A stretch of DNA of 60,000 nt, taken from the NCBI GenBank assembly GCA_030704615.1, contig CM060731.1, forward strand, positions 65,764,756 through 65,824,755, written 5' to 3'. The notes below the pieces were generated by a model that saw only the letters and a program-made list of their open reading frames with translations, did not search any database and was not told the origin of the DNA. Positions 36,000 to 46,199 of the stretch are shown here, piece after piece. Source of the DNA: Takakia lepidozioides (lineage: Eukaryota; Streptophyta; Takakiopsida; Takakiales; Takakiaceae). The translations under genes were made by a program, and so were the position numbers. Positions within the stretch are counted from its first letter, which is position 1. The number at the start of each line of letters is the position of its first letter.

Positions 36000-36191
36000 A
36001 TGGCCAAATCAAGCAACACTGCCGCCCAGTTTGTCGCAATGCTGCTGCTGGCCAGCGTTTTGCTGGCTGCTCACGGCCCTGGCCTCGTTGAATCTCAGTG
36101 CGCCAGCAACTCGGTCTCATGTGGAGCTTTTACCTGCTGCGACTCCCCGCTGCGCTGTGTCTGCGACGGAGTTGGAACGTGTGGATGCTAA
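36000..36191 (+). CDS. Small secreted eight-cysteine peptide
   Basis: A 63-residue single-exon ORF. Residues 1 to about 32 form a signal peptide: a polar start, then the hydrophobic core FVAMLLLASVLLAAHG, with likely cleavage before QCASNS. The predicted mature peptide of about 31 residues holds eight cysteines in the spacing C-x6-C-x4-CC-x5-C-x-C-x5-C-x-C, which would allow four disulfides. The ATG context (GGCCATGGCC) is good for plants and a (GA)n tract lies in the leader. Such small secreted cysteine-rich peptides include antimicrobial and signalling peptides. This spacing does not match the plant defensin, thionin or hevein patterns I know, so the family is left open. The frame is intact. 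Confidence 0.6.
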   Translation: MAKSSNTAAQFVAMLLLASVLLAAHGPGLVESQCASNSVSCGAFTCCDSPLRCVCDGVGTCGC

Positions 36192-36199
36192 ACTGATGA

Positions 36200-37110
36200 T
36201 GGGCTCACCTACGCGACCGACGGCATTGTGGACCGGCCTTTGTTGAAGGCAAGATCTTCCTACCAGAACTCCAGCTGGTCTTATCAAGCTTATAGTTCAG
36301 CTTGTGGCTATGCAGATCAATCTCCCCGAGCCGTGGCTGCACACCGGCCGGTGGGAGGCACCAGTCGGGGGGGGGAGGAGTAGCTTTACAGATTTCTCAA
36401 GTTGCTCTCCATCGCAATATTAGGCCAATGTTAAATTCAGCTCGGATGATTATTCGCTACTCACATGAAGTAAATCTCATTGCTCGCAAACCTTATGCAG
36501 CGTTCGGGCTGTACTACCAACCATATTAAAATTTTCGAATATCACTCAGGTGCCCAAGTTATTCCTGAAGTATCGAGTTAATCACCTCACTTTCTGACTC
36601 GCTCTCATGTCTCGTGTTGTTGTAATGCAGGTTAGCAATGGACCTCTGAGTCTAAGAGAAGAATTCCTTCAGACTACGTCGACGTGGGATGGTCACTGCT
36701 CTAGGATTGCACCTAGAGTACTTAATCAGTTTGGGTCGTAGGCTCTTCCCCTAATAATGCAGATGCACAACTGGTGGATAGTCAGTGGCTCATTGACACT
36801 AAGAAGGTTGTGATGCACTAAGCTCATTAGAAGCAAACAACTTGGACCTTGCTGATAGTGAGCTGAAGTGTAAAAGTTTGCAGCAGCTACTAGCCTTGGT
36901 TTGGTAGCTGCACTTTCTGATTTGGAATTCAGCTCACACTCTCTGAATGCTATAAACGGTTTCTCACTATTTGGATTGCGACCTTTTCTGCAATTTGGAT
37001 AAGATAACGGCCAACATTAATGGTGCCATATATGTACTGAATACTACAAGAATACTTTGCATTCTTCATATGATGTAGAGATTGAAACTACATTTATCCG
37101 TCTTCCTATT
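36200..37110. other. No gene recognised; one weak exon candidate
   Basis: A possible exon follows the acceptor TGTAATGCAG near 36631 and reads NGPLSLREEFLQTTSTWDG before a stop near 36741. No donor or partner exon was established. Confidence 0.25.
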
Positions 37111-37116
37111 TAGTAG

Positions 37117-37254
37117 AGCCACTTCACCGAATGATGTGGCGACGTTGCGCGATGCACTGGAAATTGCGGCAGCAGTTCATCATACGGACGTGGAAATATC
37201 AAGTACTATATTCAAGGACATCTTGGGGCCTTTGCCTGTGTGGGATGAACTTCG
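37117..37254 (+). CDS. Isolated exon of an unidentified gene
   Basis: Between a pyrimidine-rich acceptor (TTCCTATTTAGTAG) and a good donor (CTTCG|GTAGGT) one frame stays open and reads coding-like: NDVATLRDALEIAAAVHH and TIFKDILGPLPVWDELR. The helical, ordered composition suggests a real exon. No family is recognised and no adjoining exons were found. It may be a remnant or belong to a gene with long introns. Confidence 0.35.
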
Positions 37255-37843
37255 GTAGGTGCTACACAGTACTGACTCACTCTGATGATATCAGTCAGGC
37301 TGACCATGAGAAACTGGAGATAGACAACTCCCCCCCCCCCACCTCCTCTGAAGACAGTTGGATGGGTTTTATTTGCTATTCGAAACTTTGCAGTAATTCC
37401 CTCTGTGGCTGTTTCTCACCCTTTGACAAGTACGAATTTCCCTTCAATTTCCTCCCTCATTCTCCCTCATTCAGTCATGAGGTTGAATGACTAGACCCTG
37501 AATATTTTGGAGCGTATTGGCCTTCTGCAGAAACTGAATGCACTTTGTTGCAACTGGCTTTTATAATCCCCACTTGTTTCTGCACATTTCTGCACATTCT
37601 GGTATAAATGGGCAACTGTTTGTCTGCATTAGCAACTCCGTGCTGAATATTGTTTCGAGGGGAAGCATTTTCACCTGGACTTGCCAGCTGTGGCTGTCCT
37701 TGTTTTAGCCTTTGCACACGCAAGCACCTTCTCCTGTTCCCTAGACAACCAGGGTGTGGATATATGAAGGTGTGCGAAAACGGTGACTTTGGGAAGGCCT
37801 CCTCGGGTTTACTACGAGCGCTCATGCATCGGGGCATTCAGCT

Positions 37844-40800
37844 ATGGAGTTGTGGGCAGATGGAATTGTTGCTGTGGCAGTCACAGGCGCCGCCCTCCTC
37901 CTCTTAATTGGTGTTGCGTTGGGGCTCTCGTAAGGCTGACATCCTTCCCAGTTTCACTCTGTTTTGTACGTTCAATTGGAAGACAGTGTGTGGGTCCCAA
38001 GCAAACTCATAGAAGGTTGTCTTCTATGTACTACATCTCCACGAATCGAAAAGTGCACTAGCGAAAGCAAGTTTCGACGATCAATTCGGGAATTGTTTGC
38101 AAATATACAGACAAAGGAGTGTAGACTGGCGCACAAATGAGCACTGAGCGAAAATTATTAGATAAGGCCATACGCAATTCCCAGCAATTACACAGAAAAA
38201 GCTCGTAGAGATGAACCTATTTGAGCAAAATATCGGCATTGAATTTTGTGTTCTTGTTGATTGGTCAACACATTCATTTCTAGAAGTCAGCTTGAGTTCT
38301 GTGTGAAGCCTGGCTGAGAGCTTGTATGGTTTTGCTGATCTCTTTTGCAACTTAGAGTTCTTGCTTCAAGCTGGAGTGAAAGAGCTTGCATAGGATATAT
38401 TCCTTGGGACATCTGTACTGCTTCTTTACCAATTGTGCTTCTGTGGGTTGGCAGCATAGCTTGTCACCCCTTATGGCTGGTGAGATGGATACAGAAAAAG
38501 CAGCCCCCTGTCCTCTTCCACAAACCCACTCAAGGTACCTTTTCTCCCTTCTCTCTTGTGCTTTTTTTTTCCCCTCTGTTCACCAACTATGAGTACTCTC
38601 AAGGCTGAGCCTAAAGCCCTGGCCCTGTTGGGGTCTAGCTTTTGGGCTACTCACACACAGATTGATGTTTGTGTGAGGGTTTTCTAGAGGATATCTGGAA
38701 AGGCCGAACTAATTGTCTTTACCAAGGTAAGTCACACTACCGGAGTGAGCCCCTCACAAAAGTAGTTTCCATTCCCTATGTTTCCGTCCAAACTGGGCAC
38801 GGAGTCTATGGCGACAAGGCTACGGCAACACAAGTCTTATGAGTACATTCTCTTCTGCTTTTACAGATTGACTGGCAACAGGATCAACATGTCTCACTAT
38901 CTGTATAACATAGGGGTTCAGTAGCAGTGCTTGCAATTCTAGCATGATATCAAAGCCAGTCCTTAGATCAACGCTCAATTTGCTGTTACGCAATGTCGCC
39001 ATCCCAGCCATCAGTTTCAGTGGTGGCATTGCTGCCCTGGCTTTTCTAAGGGTGGTTGGATCTAGTGTGTGCAGAGAAAGTAGTGGTGCTCACCCTTGAT
39101 GATGGCCCCCATGCAAACATGATGATTTCTCCCTCATCCTCTCATATTTAAGAAGGCAAGGAAGGGAAAAAGGGGAAGGTAGATGCCTGGGGTCGACATG
39201 AGACCAGAGGGGCAATGGAGGGCTCGTTTTCGTAACTAGGGTTAGGTTAGTCGAGGTAATGTCATTTTCTTGTGAAAGAGGTTTGTCAAGTATCTCACAT
39301 TGTTAGGACTCAGGTAAATATACTAAGAGCCATAGTTCACAGCTGAAAGATGCATATTGTTTGTAGGGTTGGATATGCTAGCGGTTTTGTTCACCTTCCT
39401 TATCCAGTAATTCCCATCTTTAACGATGACAAGTTACATGTAGGGCTGGATAGAAAGGATTGTTTGAATCTGAAAACCTCATCTCCTTCTGTCCATCTCA
39501 AAAGGTTGGGATTCTCCCATGCATTTATCTAAGGAGGTTTAAGGAAACCCCAAGAGGGTTGGAGGGTTTATGCCATATGATCCCCTTTTGTGGGTTCATG
39601 AGGACAGGTCATGAGGTAGGCAATCACACAATGAGGGATGTGGCTAGCTGGAGCCTTTCGCCGGTATGCGCTTCGAAATTTTTGAGCCTAATAAAATTGT
39701 AGATGTGCTCAATAGGCCCTAAGATGGTTTTAGTTCAGTGGAGAATCCAACTCACTAGGCCAAATGAACATTTCAAAATACTTTGGACCTTCTGTGTGCT
39801 GTGTCAGGAGGAATTTGAGGAGCAACTTATAGCAGTGGACAATCGTATCAATAGCTTCGTCCAGTACGATACAAGTGACAACTCCATAAAGTGGTTTTGC
39901 CCTGTAAGTACTAAGTTGTGTAATTCTCAGGATTTGGGTTGTCTGAATTTTAAGTCAAGAATCTAGCATCTTGTTCAGTGAAGTGATCAAAGCTTGCTCA
40001 ATAGCCACATTGACAGACTTTACAGTGTGAGTTGGGATCTAATAGCATCTGTATCTCTCTCCCCTCTGCCCTTTTGTGACTTGCAGTACAACCACATGCA
40101 CATTTGCAACATGTGTCTCAAGCTAGAGTGTTGCAGTGCCCTGGCACGGCTGACAAGGAAAGGGGATCAAGTGTGCATGTGCTGGCATTGGCATAATGCT
40201 GGAGGTTGTCGTATGTAGCCTGCTAGGTTGAGGCCCCAGAAATTTTCTAGGGAGAGTTGGTGTCTTGCGGCAACCATGCCCTTAATAGTTAACTTTACTG
40301 CTGGTGTGGCAGGGCCATGGTTTCTACAATAGGAAAATCGTGAAAATTTGCAAGGCACATGGCTATAGGATAGCCTTGGGGTCTTTGTTTCCTCTGGACC
40401 ACATGTTTAAGGACCAAGCCAGGCTCCTCGTCAACAACATGCTATGGCGGGTGAGTTCTCTGCTCTATCTTCTTCTCGAATGTAAAGCCATTCGTGTGTA
40501 AATTTTCCCTCCATGCTACATTTGATAACTCCAAGGAAATATTTGGGGCTGAATGTGTAACTCAGGATTTTTGAGTTGCCTGGGGTGGAATTATGCCCTG
40601 ACACATTGGGTGCTTCAACTGAGCTTATACAAGTCACTAAGTACTGCGAGCTAGATGCTGTTATTTTGGATGACTAATGTGGATCGTGATATCTTTAAGA
40701 ACTTGACTAGTTTGTTGACAGGAAGCTTAATGTCTTTTCGGAATTACTTTAGGCAATGGGCTTGAGTAGTTCAACACTCTGAGGTTTATCCTGGCATGCC

Positions 40801-41292
40801 AACCAGTTTGTGTCCCAGCCACAATGGTTCAATCTGGAGATGGGGGACGTGGCTAAGATGACATGTCCGTGACTTACCAAACAAAAAACAGTTGTAATGA
40901 TGGAGTGGGTGCATGTTTGGTATGAAGATGCATCCAGGTACAGTCATCATACTGCATGATCGATTACCATTCTAGTACATGTGAGGAGATACTTTTGTAT
41001 GTCACGAATAATAGTGTAGCCGTGAGAATTTCACCGTGAAAGACTACACAGAAACAGAAGGCCTGCTGATTCCTTATTGCCAATTTGTAAAGATGCTAGT
41101 ACACTGGCGTAATGTATGTTTAGGTGAAATTTTCATTATCTCCTCCTGTCAAGGATTGCTGAAGACAACAAGTGAGAAATGCAGGTTTTGAGGATGCTGT
41201 TACCAGAATTGAGAAGACAAGGATACATGGTGGTTACGCTCTGCGAGCTTATGCATTTACAACATGACTCTCATTTGCATAGTAATGTGTAA
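37844..41292 (+). CDS. Polysaccharide deacetylase (NodB/CE4-like) with N-terminal membrane anchor, probably damaged
   Basis: Plus-strand exons: 37844-37929 (MELWADGIVAVAVTGAALL, a hydrophobic signal anchor), 38455-38534 (LWLVRWIQKKQPPVLFHK), 39075 to about 39115 (EKVVVLTLDDGPH), one ending at 39663 (MRTGHEVGNHTMRDVASW), 39808-39903 (EEFEEQLIAVDNRI and IKWFCP), 40313-40450 (GHGFYNRKIVKIC and GYRIALGSLFP), 40928 to about 40980 (HPGTVIILHDR) and 41185-41292 (LRMLLPELRRQGYMVVTL, stop). The NodB signature is present: metal-binding DD in TLDDGP, the HxxxH motif HEVGNH, and the late LHD. The family hydrolyses N-acetyl groups of chitin-like polymers or other esters. Most junctions are in phase. Three problems remain: no GT donor after exon 3, an uncertain exon carrying the ATFF-like strand near 39340, and an in-frame TAG at 40973-40975 with an out-of-phase following junction. 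Either the gene is decaying or my exon limits are wrong there. Confidence 0.7.
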
Positions 41293-41299
41293 GGTTTGT

Positions 41300-42490
41300 T
41301 GAATAACACAGTAGCCTCCAACTCCACATAGAGCATGCAAGTCCCAAGTGAGGTCAGTATTCAAACCAGTGGGTTGACCCCTGCTGGGTGATAGAACAAA
41401 GGACCTGTCGTCATGAGGATGAGTGATCTAAACATCTGAAGATCAATTCAATCTATACCAGTAAGTTAAAAATTGGGATACACAGTGACGTTCCGCAAAT
41501 GTTTGGGCCTTCTAAACAGATGTGCCCTAGCCATGGTTGTGTGAGGGTTAGTTCTTTGTTGCTTTCAGTGTCCATGCTGGAAGCCAATGCAGTGACTGGT
41601 TGGTTTAACGAATTAGCTGATGACGAATCTCACAGCACCACAGGATTTGCAGCCCTTCATGATAGTAGTGGACATCCCCCTCTTCCTAATGAACTGACTC
41701 ATTGTTCTATTAATCAACTCATTCCAATATGAAGGTTCAAAATTACTGTGTATGTACATACTGATTTGAAAGTTGGTAACTGAGCCATCCACCAGAAAAT
41801 TGCTCTCCCGCCAAGGCAGCTTTTTCTCTGCCTCCTGCTATCACAAATGCACAACTTAATTGCAGGTTGTGGTTGGAACTTGCTGACTTTCTGGATATTA
41901 GAGCTTTGACACAACATGTGGAACCCAGTCCAACTCTCAGGAGGAGACCCCAAGCGTCAAGACAATTAGGGTCAACTGCAGAGGTATATGGATTCTAGTA
42001 AACCCTGGTTAATCAACCACTTGTATAAATGTGCAATGGGAGATGCATTCCCTATTTCACACATGAATCAGTGCAATTGCTCACTTTTACAGGTGCGTGA
42101 GTAGCGTCGTCCCGTCCGTCATTGCTGCTGCTGTCGCCCTATGTGGAATGTGTGTCATCTTTCGCCAGATTATTCAGTTCGAGGTCAAAAATATCTTCCT
42201 GCCGTAGGTGCAAAAAGCAGCAATGGAGATTGTACCTTCAGTGTTGTTCGCCACCCTATCTGTTGTATGTGCTACCTGGACAAACTCTTAAACCCAAAAC
42301 ACTGGGCTCCTTCCATGCTCTCCATCTGAAGCCAAAGTAGATAGCAACTTGCCAAATTTCAAGTATGCCTCTTCTTATTTTTTGTTGTATTCCCGGAGCT
42401 CTTCAGATGGCTCTTACTCAAAGCAAGACTGGAACAGAGAGATGTTGTGCCTCTTTCACTTGAATCTGGGTCTGATATGTATATGAGAAA
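41300..42490. other. No gene recognised
   Basis: Intergenic space between the convergent 3' ends of the deacetylase and the WEX-like gene. Short frames only (for example 41499-41732). No repeat or RNA gene identified. Confidence 0.35.
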
Positions 42491-42496
42491 TTTGAT

Positions 42497-44155
42497 CTAT
42501 GCCACCCCCGAGTGTTGCAAGTCACGGACTCTGTTTTCCCCTACCTTGGTTGTCGGGGTCAAACTCTCTACACGCTCATAAGATTGTCGACTCGTTGGTG
42601 GCTTCTTGAGAGCATGTAATGAGACTAGGATAGAGTGAGAAAGCCACGCATCTGCAGCAGCATACTGAATCTGCCTGAACGTCAAGCCCCGTATCTCCCA
42701 GTTACTCATCGTGGACCTCCTGTCCTTCTTGTAAGTGACCCCGAGCACTCTTTTCGTTAGAGTGGATATGCCTGCCTTTCTAAGAGACTGATCTCCCAAT
42801 ATGGAAGCCGCAAGTGGCCCTAGTTCGACCTCCCCCGCACACTCAAGACCGTGATCTTCCTTCAGCTTCTTTGTGTCCTCCTGCACATCGGCTAAAATTC
42901 AAACCTATCCAGATTCTTCCTTCACAATATTCAAAAACGGGTATCGCAATTCGTTGTCTGAACTGTCACAAAGCAGTCCTGACCATGCAGCATTGATGTT
43001 GGACTGACAAAGATCAAAGGATGAACCGCTTTCAGGACCCTCCGACTTTTCGCGATTAAACACTGCATTTGGTGATTATGCACCGTAACAGAGTGACACA
43101 AAGATAAAAAAAAGTACAAAGATATGACGAAGTATCATCATTCTGTATAGGTGTGATATGTTTCAACATACCTTAATGCCAACTCCACCCAACATCACAT
43201 TTGGGTCTGCGAGGAACCGTCTAAGGGATGAAGGAAACACATCAATGTGTAGAAGCTGAACCAAAAGGCACCGTGTCTCGAGAGAGAGCTGCAAAATGGC
43301 AGCAACATGGTAGTCACCTTTCTGGAATGTGGGGCGCCATTCGATGTCCAACCCCAATTTAGTCTCCTCTCTGTATTCATCCAACCAGCTCTCAACCGTT
43401 GCAGCCGAGGCGGCCACTGTCACCAGCACTTTCTTTCCCAGTATCTCCACCACGCTATCGCAGCAATCAAAGCCACTTCCCGTCGAAGGGCCGTACGCAT
43501 TATACCTCGGATACGCCCAGTCGGATTGTTCTTCTTTAGCAATTGGTTCGTCCCAGCCGGATTGTTCCTGTGTAGCAATCGGTTCGTCCCAGCCACTCCA
43601 ATTCCTTCCCCCACCCTCTGTCTCCTTCCAATTTGCAAAATTAGATTCCGTTTCCTGCGGGACCGGGATACGTTCCGTCTCTATGCACGTCTCTCCCCAA
43701 GCCCCAGTTCCTCTTTGCTGGTGCATCTGTCCTTCTATGCCCACTGGCATACGCTCCGTCTCTATGCACGTCTCTCCCCAAGCTCCAGTCCATCTTTGCT
43801 GGTGCATCTGTCCTTCTATGCCGGACGATGGCTGGCTTCGTCCTAAACCCTCGCTGCCTTGTCCCCAACCCCATATCTCAGAGATATTGTTCTGTTGGAC
43901 TGGTTCCATTGAGGTCCCTCTTTGCTGGTGCATCTGTCCTTCTATGCCCGACGATGGCTGGCTTCGTCCTACCCCCTCGCTGCCTTGTCCCCAAACCCAT
44001 ACCTCAGAGATATTGTTCTGTTGGACTGGTTCCATTGAGGTCCCTGCAGACTTCATCTCTCGCCTCCTCCAGTTCCTCCGACTTCCCTCCTGCCTCTTTG
44101 TTTTCCCTCTTTCTTCCAATGCAGCCTCCATAGCGCTCCCTGGATTTGGGAGCAT
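42497..44155 (-). CDS. WEX-type 3'-5' exonuclease with W/G-repeat N-terminus
   Basis: Two minus-strand exons, 44155-43172 and 42880-42497, join in phase (GVGIK|EDTKKL) for 455 residues. Residues 265 to about 418 are a DEDDy exonuclease domain of the Werner/RNase D type: motif I LGLDIEW (D270, E272), motif II around D330 (GVGIKEDTKKLKEDHGL), motif III Y401-AAA-D405. Arabidopsis WEX, of this family, is required for post-transcriptional gene silencing. The first 220 residues are low-complexity: a 42-residue repeat twice (38-121), a 27-residue unit with GAWGETCIETER twice, and a 12-residue SGWDEPIA unit twice. They contain many Trp next to or near Gly (VWVWGQG, IWGWGQG, TGAWGE, NWSGWDEP, SGWDEP), the composition of Argonaute-hook segments. 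The acceptor at 42881 was chosen because it keeps phase and restores family spacing before motif II. No premature stop; a nuclear or cytosolic location is likely as no signal is seen. Confidence 0.88.
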
Positions 44156-44207
44156 CTTCCTCTCTCCCTCCCAACCTGCTTAATCAACCACCTGCCCTCT
44201 CTATCAA

Positions 44208-44515
44208 CTCTAAATCACTCACCTGCGCTCTATCGATCTCCTCCTTCTGCACTCTAAATCACTCACCTTCCCTCCATCGATCTCCTCCTTCTGCACTCTA
44301 AATCACTCACCTTCCCTCCATCGATCTCCTCCTTCTGCACTCTAAATCACTCACCTTCCCTCCATCGATCTCCTCCTACTGCACTCTAAATCACTCACCT
44401 TCCCTCCATCGATCTCCTCCTTCTGCACTCTAAATCACTCACCTGCCCTCTATCAATCTCCTCCTTCTGCACTCTAAATGACCCCCCTGCCCTCTATCAA
44501 TCTCCCACTCTATCA
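44208..44515. repeat. 44-bp minisatellite upstream of the WEX-like gene
   Basis: A unit of 44 bp beginning CTCTAAATCACTCACCTTCC and containing CCATCGATCTCCTCCTTCTG starts at 44208, 44252, 44296, 44340, 44384, 44428 and 44472 (last partial). Most copies differ by one to four bases (for example CTCCTACTG in one). It lies 53 bp 5' of the WEX ATG, so it falls in the promoter or 5' UTR. On the transcribed strand it is purine-rich (GAGGAGATCGATGG). Confidence 0.92.
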
Positions 44516-44564
44516 CTGCCATTCTCCAGCGAGAAACTTCTCCTTAAACCATATGAGTGTTTGT

Positions 44565-45500
44565 ACCAGTGTTGGACTGGTATGTCGAAAAGAAACTGGT
44601 ATGTATACTGGTATGAAGTACCAGACCAAGTCTGGTATCACCTCAGGCCGCTACCTAGCATATACCTATATTGGCCTGGTATCTGCTTCCTAATACTGTG
44701 GACAATACCCTAGTCTGGTAGGTGGTTGAAAATCTGGTACCTGATACCAGTACCATATCCATATTTGTGAGGAAAACCTAGGTATCAATAGAGTTATCGG
44801 TACAGTGAGCCTCAGTTTGGTACCATGTTTGGACCCGAGTTACGGGTTTCCTCCTAAGTTTGAGTAAATCCGTAAAGTGCAGAAAATTGGGCACGAAGTC
44901 AGAAAAGAGGGCACCAAATCATAAACTGGGGATGAGGGCAACCGCTGCTATAGCGCGAGCTCGTGAGCTCTGACCGCCTCCGCCTCGACGACTAACAAAA
45001 CTCGGCACCAAACTCCTTTCACCCCCATTTTCCTAAGTCCTGGCAGTTTGGTCCCGTGTTTTTTTCTAATCGTACCGCTTGATCCTGAGTTTCGAGTTTC
45101 ATACCGAGTTTTGGCCAAACTCAGGGTTCTCATGCCGAGTTTGGGACCCTTTACGGATAACTCTAATACTTTGAGGAACTTGAGGATTGAGGAATAAAAT
45201 CAATGAGAAGCATGCTTGTACACATTTATATGAGAAGTGGGCCTTTCAATATTTGACATATCATGAGTTTTCTCGATACCAGACCAGGATTGATAACACC
45301 CAGGTATCGATTTATATTCTTGCTATTGATACCCGTAAAACACCACACCAATCAGGTATTATTCATACCACCATGGTATCCAAATCTTAGATTTTTGCCA
45401 ATACCAATACCTCCCTGGTATCACAATTGGCCGGAGGCCTATATGCCAGTACCAGCCTGGTGTGTTCAAAATACAATACCAATCCAACACTGGTTTGGAC
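44565..45500. mobile_element. Foldback-like element with CTGGTAT subterminal repeats
   Basis: The left end ACCAGTGTTGGACTGGTAT (near 44568) and the right end, read on the other strand, ACCAGTGTTGGATTGGTAT (near 45493) form a 19-bp terminal inverted repeat with one mismatch. Inside each end CTGGTAT/ATACCAG words recur many times, direct on the left and inverted on the right, typical of subterminal repeats of non-autonomous DNA transposons. There is no transposase. No clear target-site duplication was found. A second element (44790-45164) sits in the middle. Confidence 0.65.
44790..45164. mobile_element. Nested 375-bp TIR element with 3-bp target duplication
   Basis: AGAGTTATCGGTACAG at the left and, on the other strand, AGAGTTATCCGTAAAG at the right form a 16-bp terminal inverted repeat (14 of 16). 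AAT flanks both sides (44787-44789 and 45165-45167) as a 3-bp target-site duplication. Internal words CCGAGTTTTGG and GAGTTTGGGACC recur in both orientations. Size, TIR and 3-bp duplication fit a MITE, possibly Harbinger- or CACTA-like. Confidence 0.65.
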
Positions 45501-45778
45501 CTTGCCATGGCACAATTAGGGTGATCCCAGGTTCACTCCTGGGAGGGATTGATTAATTGATGTACATATGAGAGGAAGTATCGAAGAGAAATTGGTTTAC
45601 ACTAGACATAGGATGGGAGTTGATTGCGCGCTTGCAAAGCTTGCCTATAGGATGCCTGGAGCTAACCGGAGGGCCCCTTGGGCCCGTGGTCAAATCCCCA
45701 CCCCCCATCCCCTCGTGTATGCTTCACACCCATCCGAGGGTCCCACGCTCCATGTTCCCAGTGCGGCGCTCCCCTGTT

Positions 45779-46005
45779 ATTGGAGCGACGAAGCAGTAAA
45801 ACTGGGGAGCAATAGCACAAAGGAGCCGGGAGTAGTAACAGGGGAGCGGTAACAGGGAGTGGCGGAGCAATAACAGAGGGGAGTTGTAACACACGGGAGC
45901 AGCGGACACACGGGAGCAAGGAGAACAGGGAGCGGCGGACACACTGGGGAGCGGTATGTATGTGGGAACATGGGAGCAACAATTGGGAACAGGGGAGCGG
46001 AGATC
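45779..46005. repeat. G-rich degenerate minisatellite, about 15-bp unit
   Basis: Words such as GGGGAGCGGTAACAG, GGAGCAATAACAG, GGGAGCAGCGGACACAC and GGGAACATGGGAGCAAC recur with period near 15-17 bp. The strand is purine-rich and holds many GGG runs. Open frames across it are artefacts of the repeat. Confidence 0.7.
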
Positions 46006-46084
46006 AGCTTGAGGGACTTAGAAAATTTTTGGAGATGCGAAAATCTAATGGTACCTTAGTCAAATCGTTAAACATATGATTTCC

Positions 46085-46185
46085 ATCGCGCCATGGGCGA
46101 GGTTTGAACGTTTGAACCCAACACCCCCACAATAATGGTCAATGCATCTAGCCACCAAGGTACCCGCCAAGGGTATTATAGTATA
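46085..46185 (-). mobile_element. Possible tRNA-derived SINE remnant
   Basis: On the minus strand CCTTGGTGGCTAGATGC (A-box-like, about 46163-46147) is followed by a B-box-like GGGTTCAAAC (about 46122-46113) at tRNA-like spacing. The A-box match is imperfect and no tail or target duplication is seen. Confidence 0.35.
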
Positions 46186-46199
46186 TTTTGTATTATAAT

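Noticed and set aside
40082-40218. Cys/His-rich zinc-finger-like exon (HICNMCLKLECC)
   Set aside because: It lies in an intron of the deacetylase: exons ending at 39903 and starting at 40313 join in phase and match the family without it.
43329-44183. 284-residue plus-strand frame opposite the WEX-like exon
   Set aside because: Shadow of the minus-strand coding exon; the minus strand has the exonuclease motifs and splice phase.
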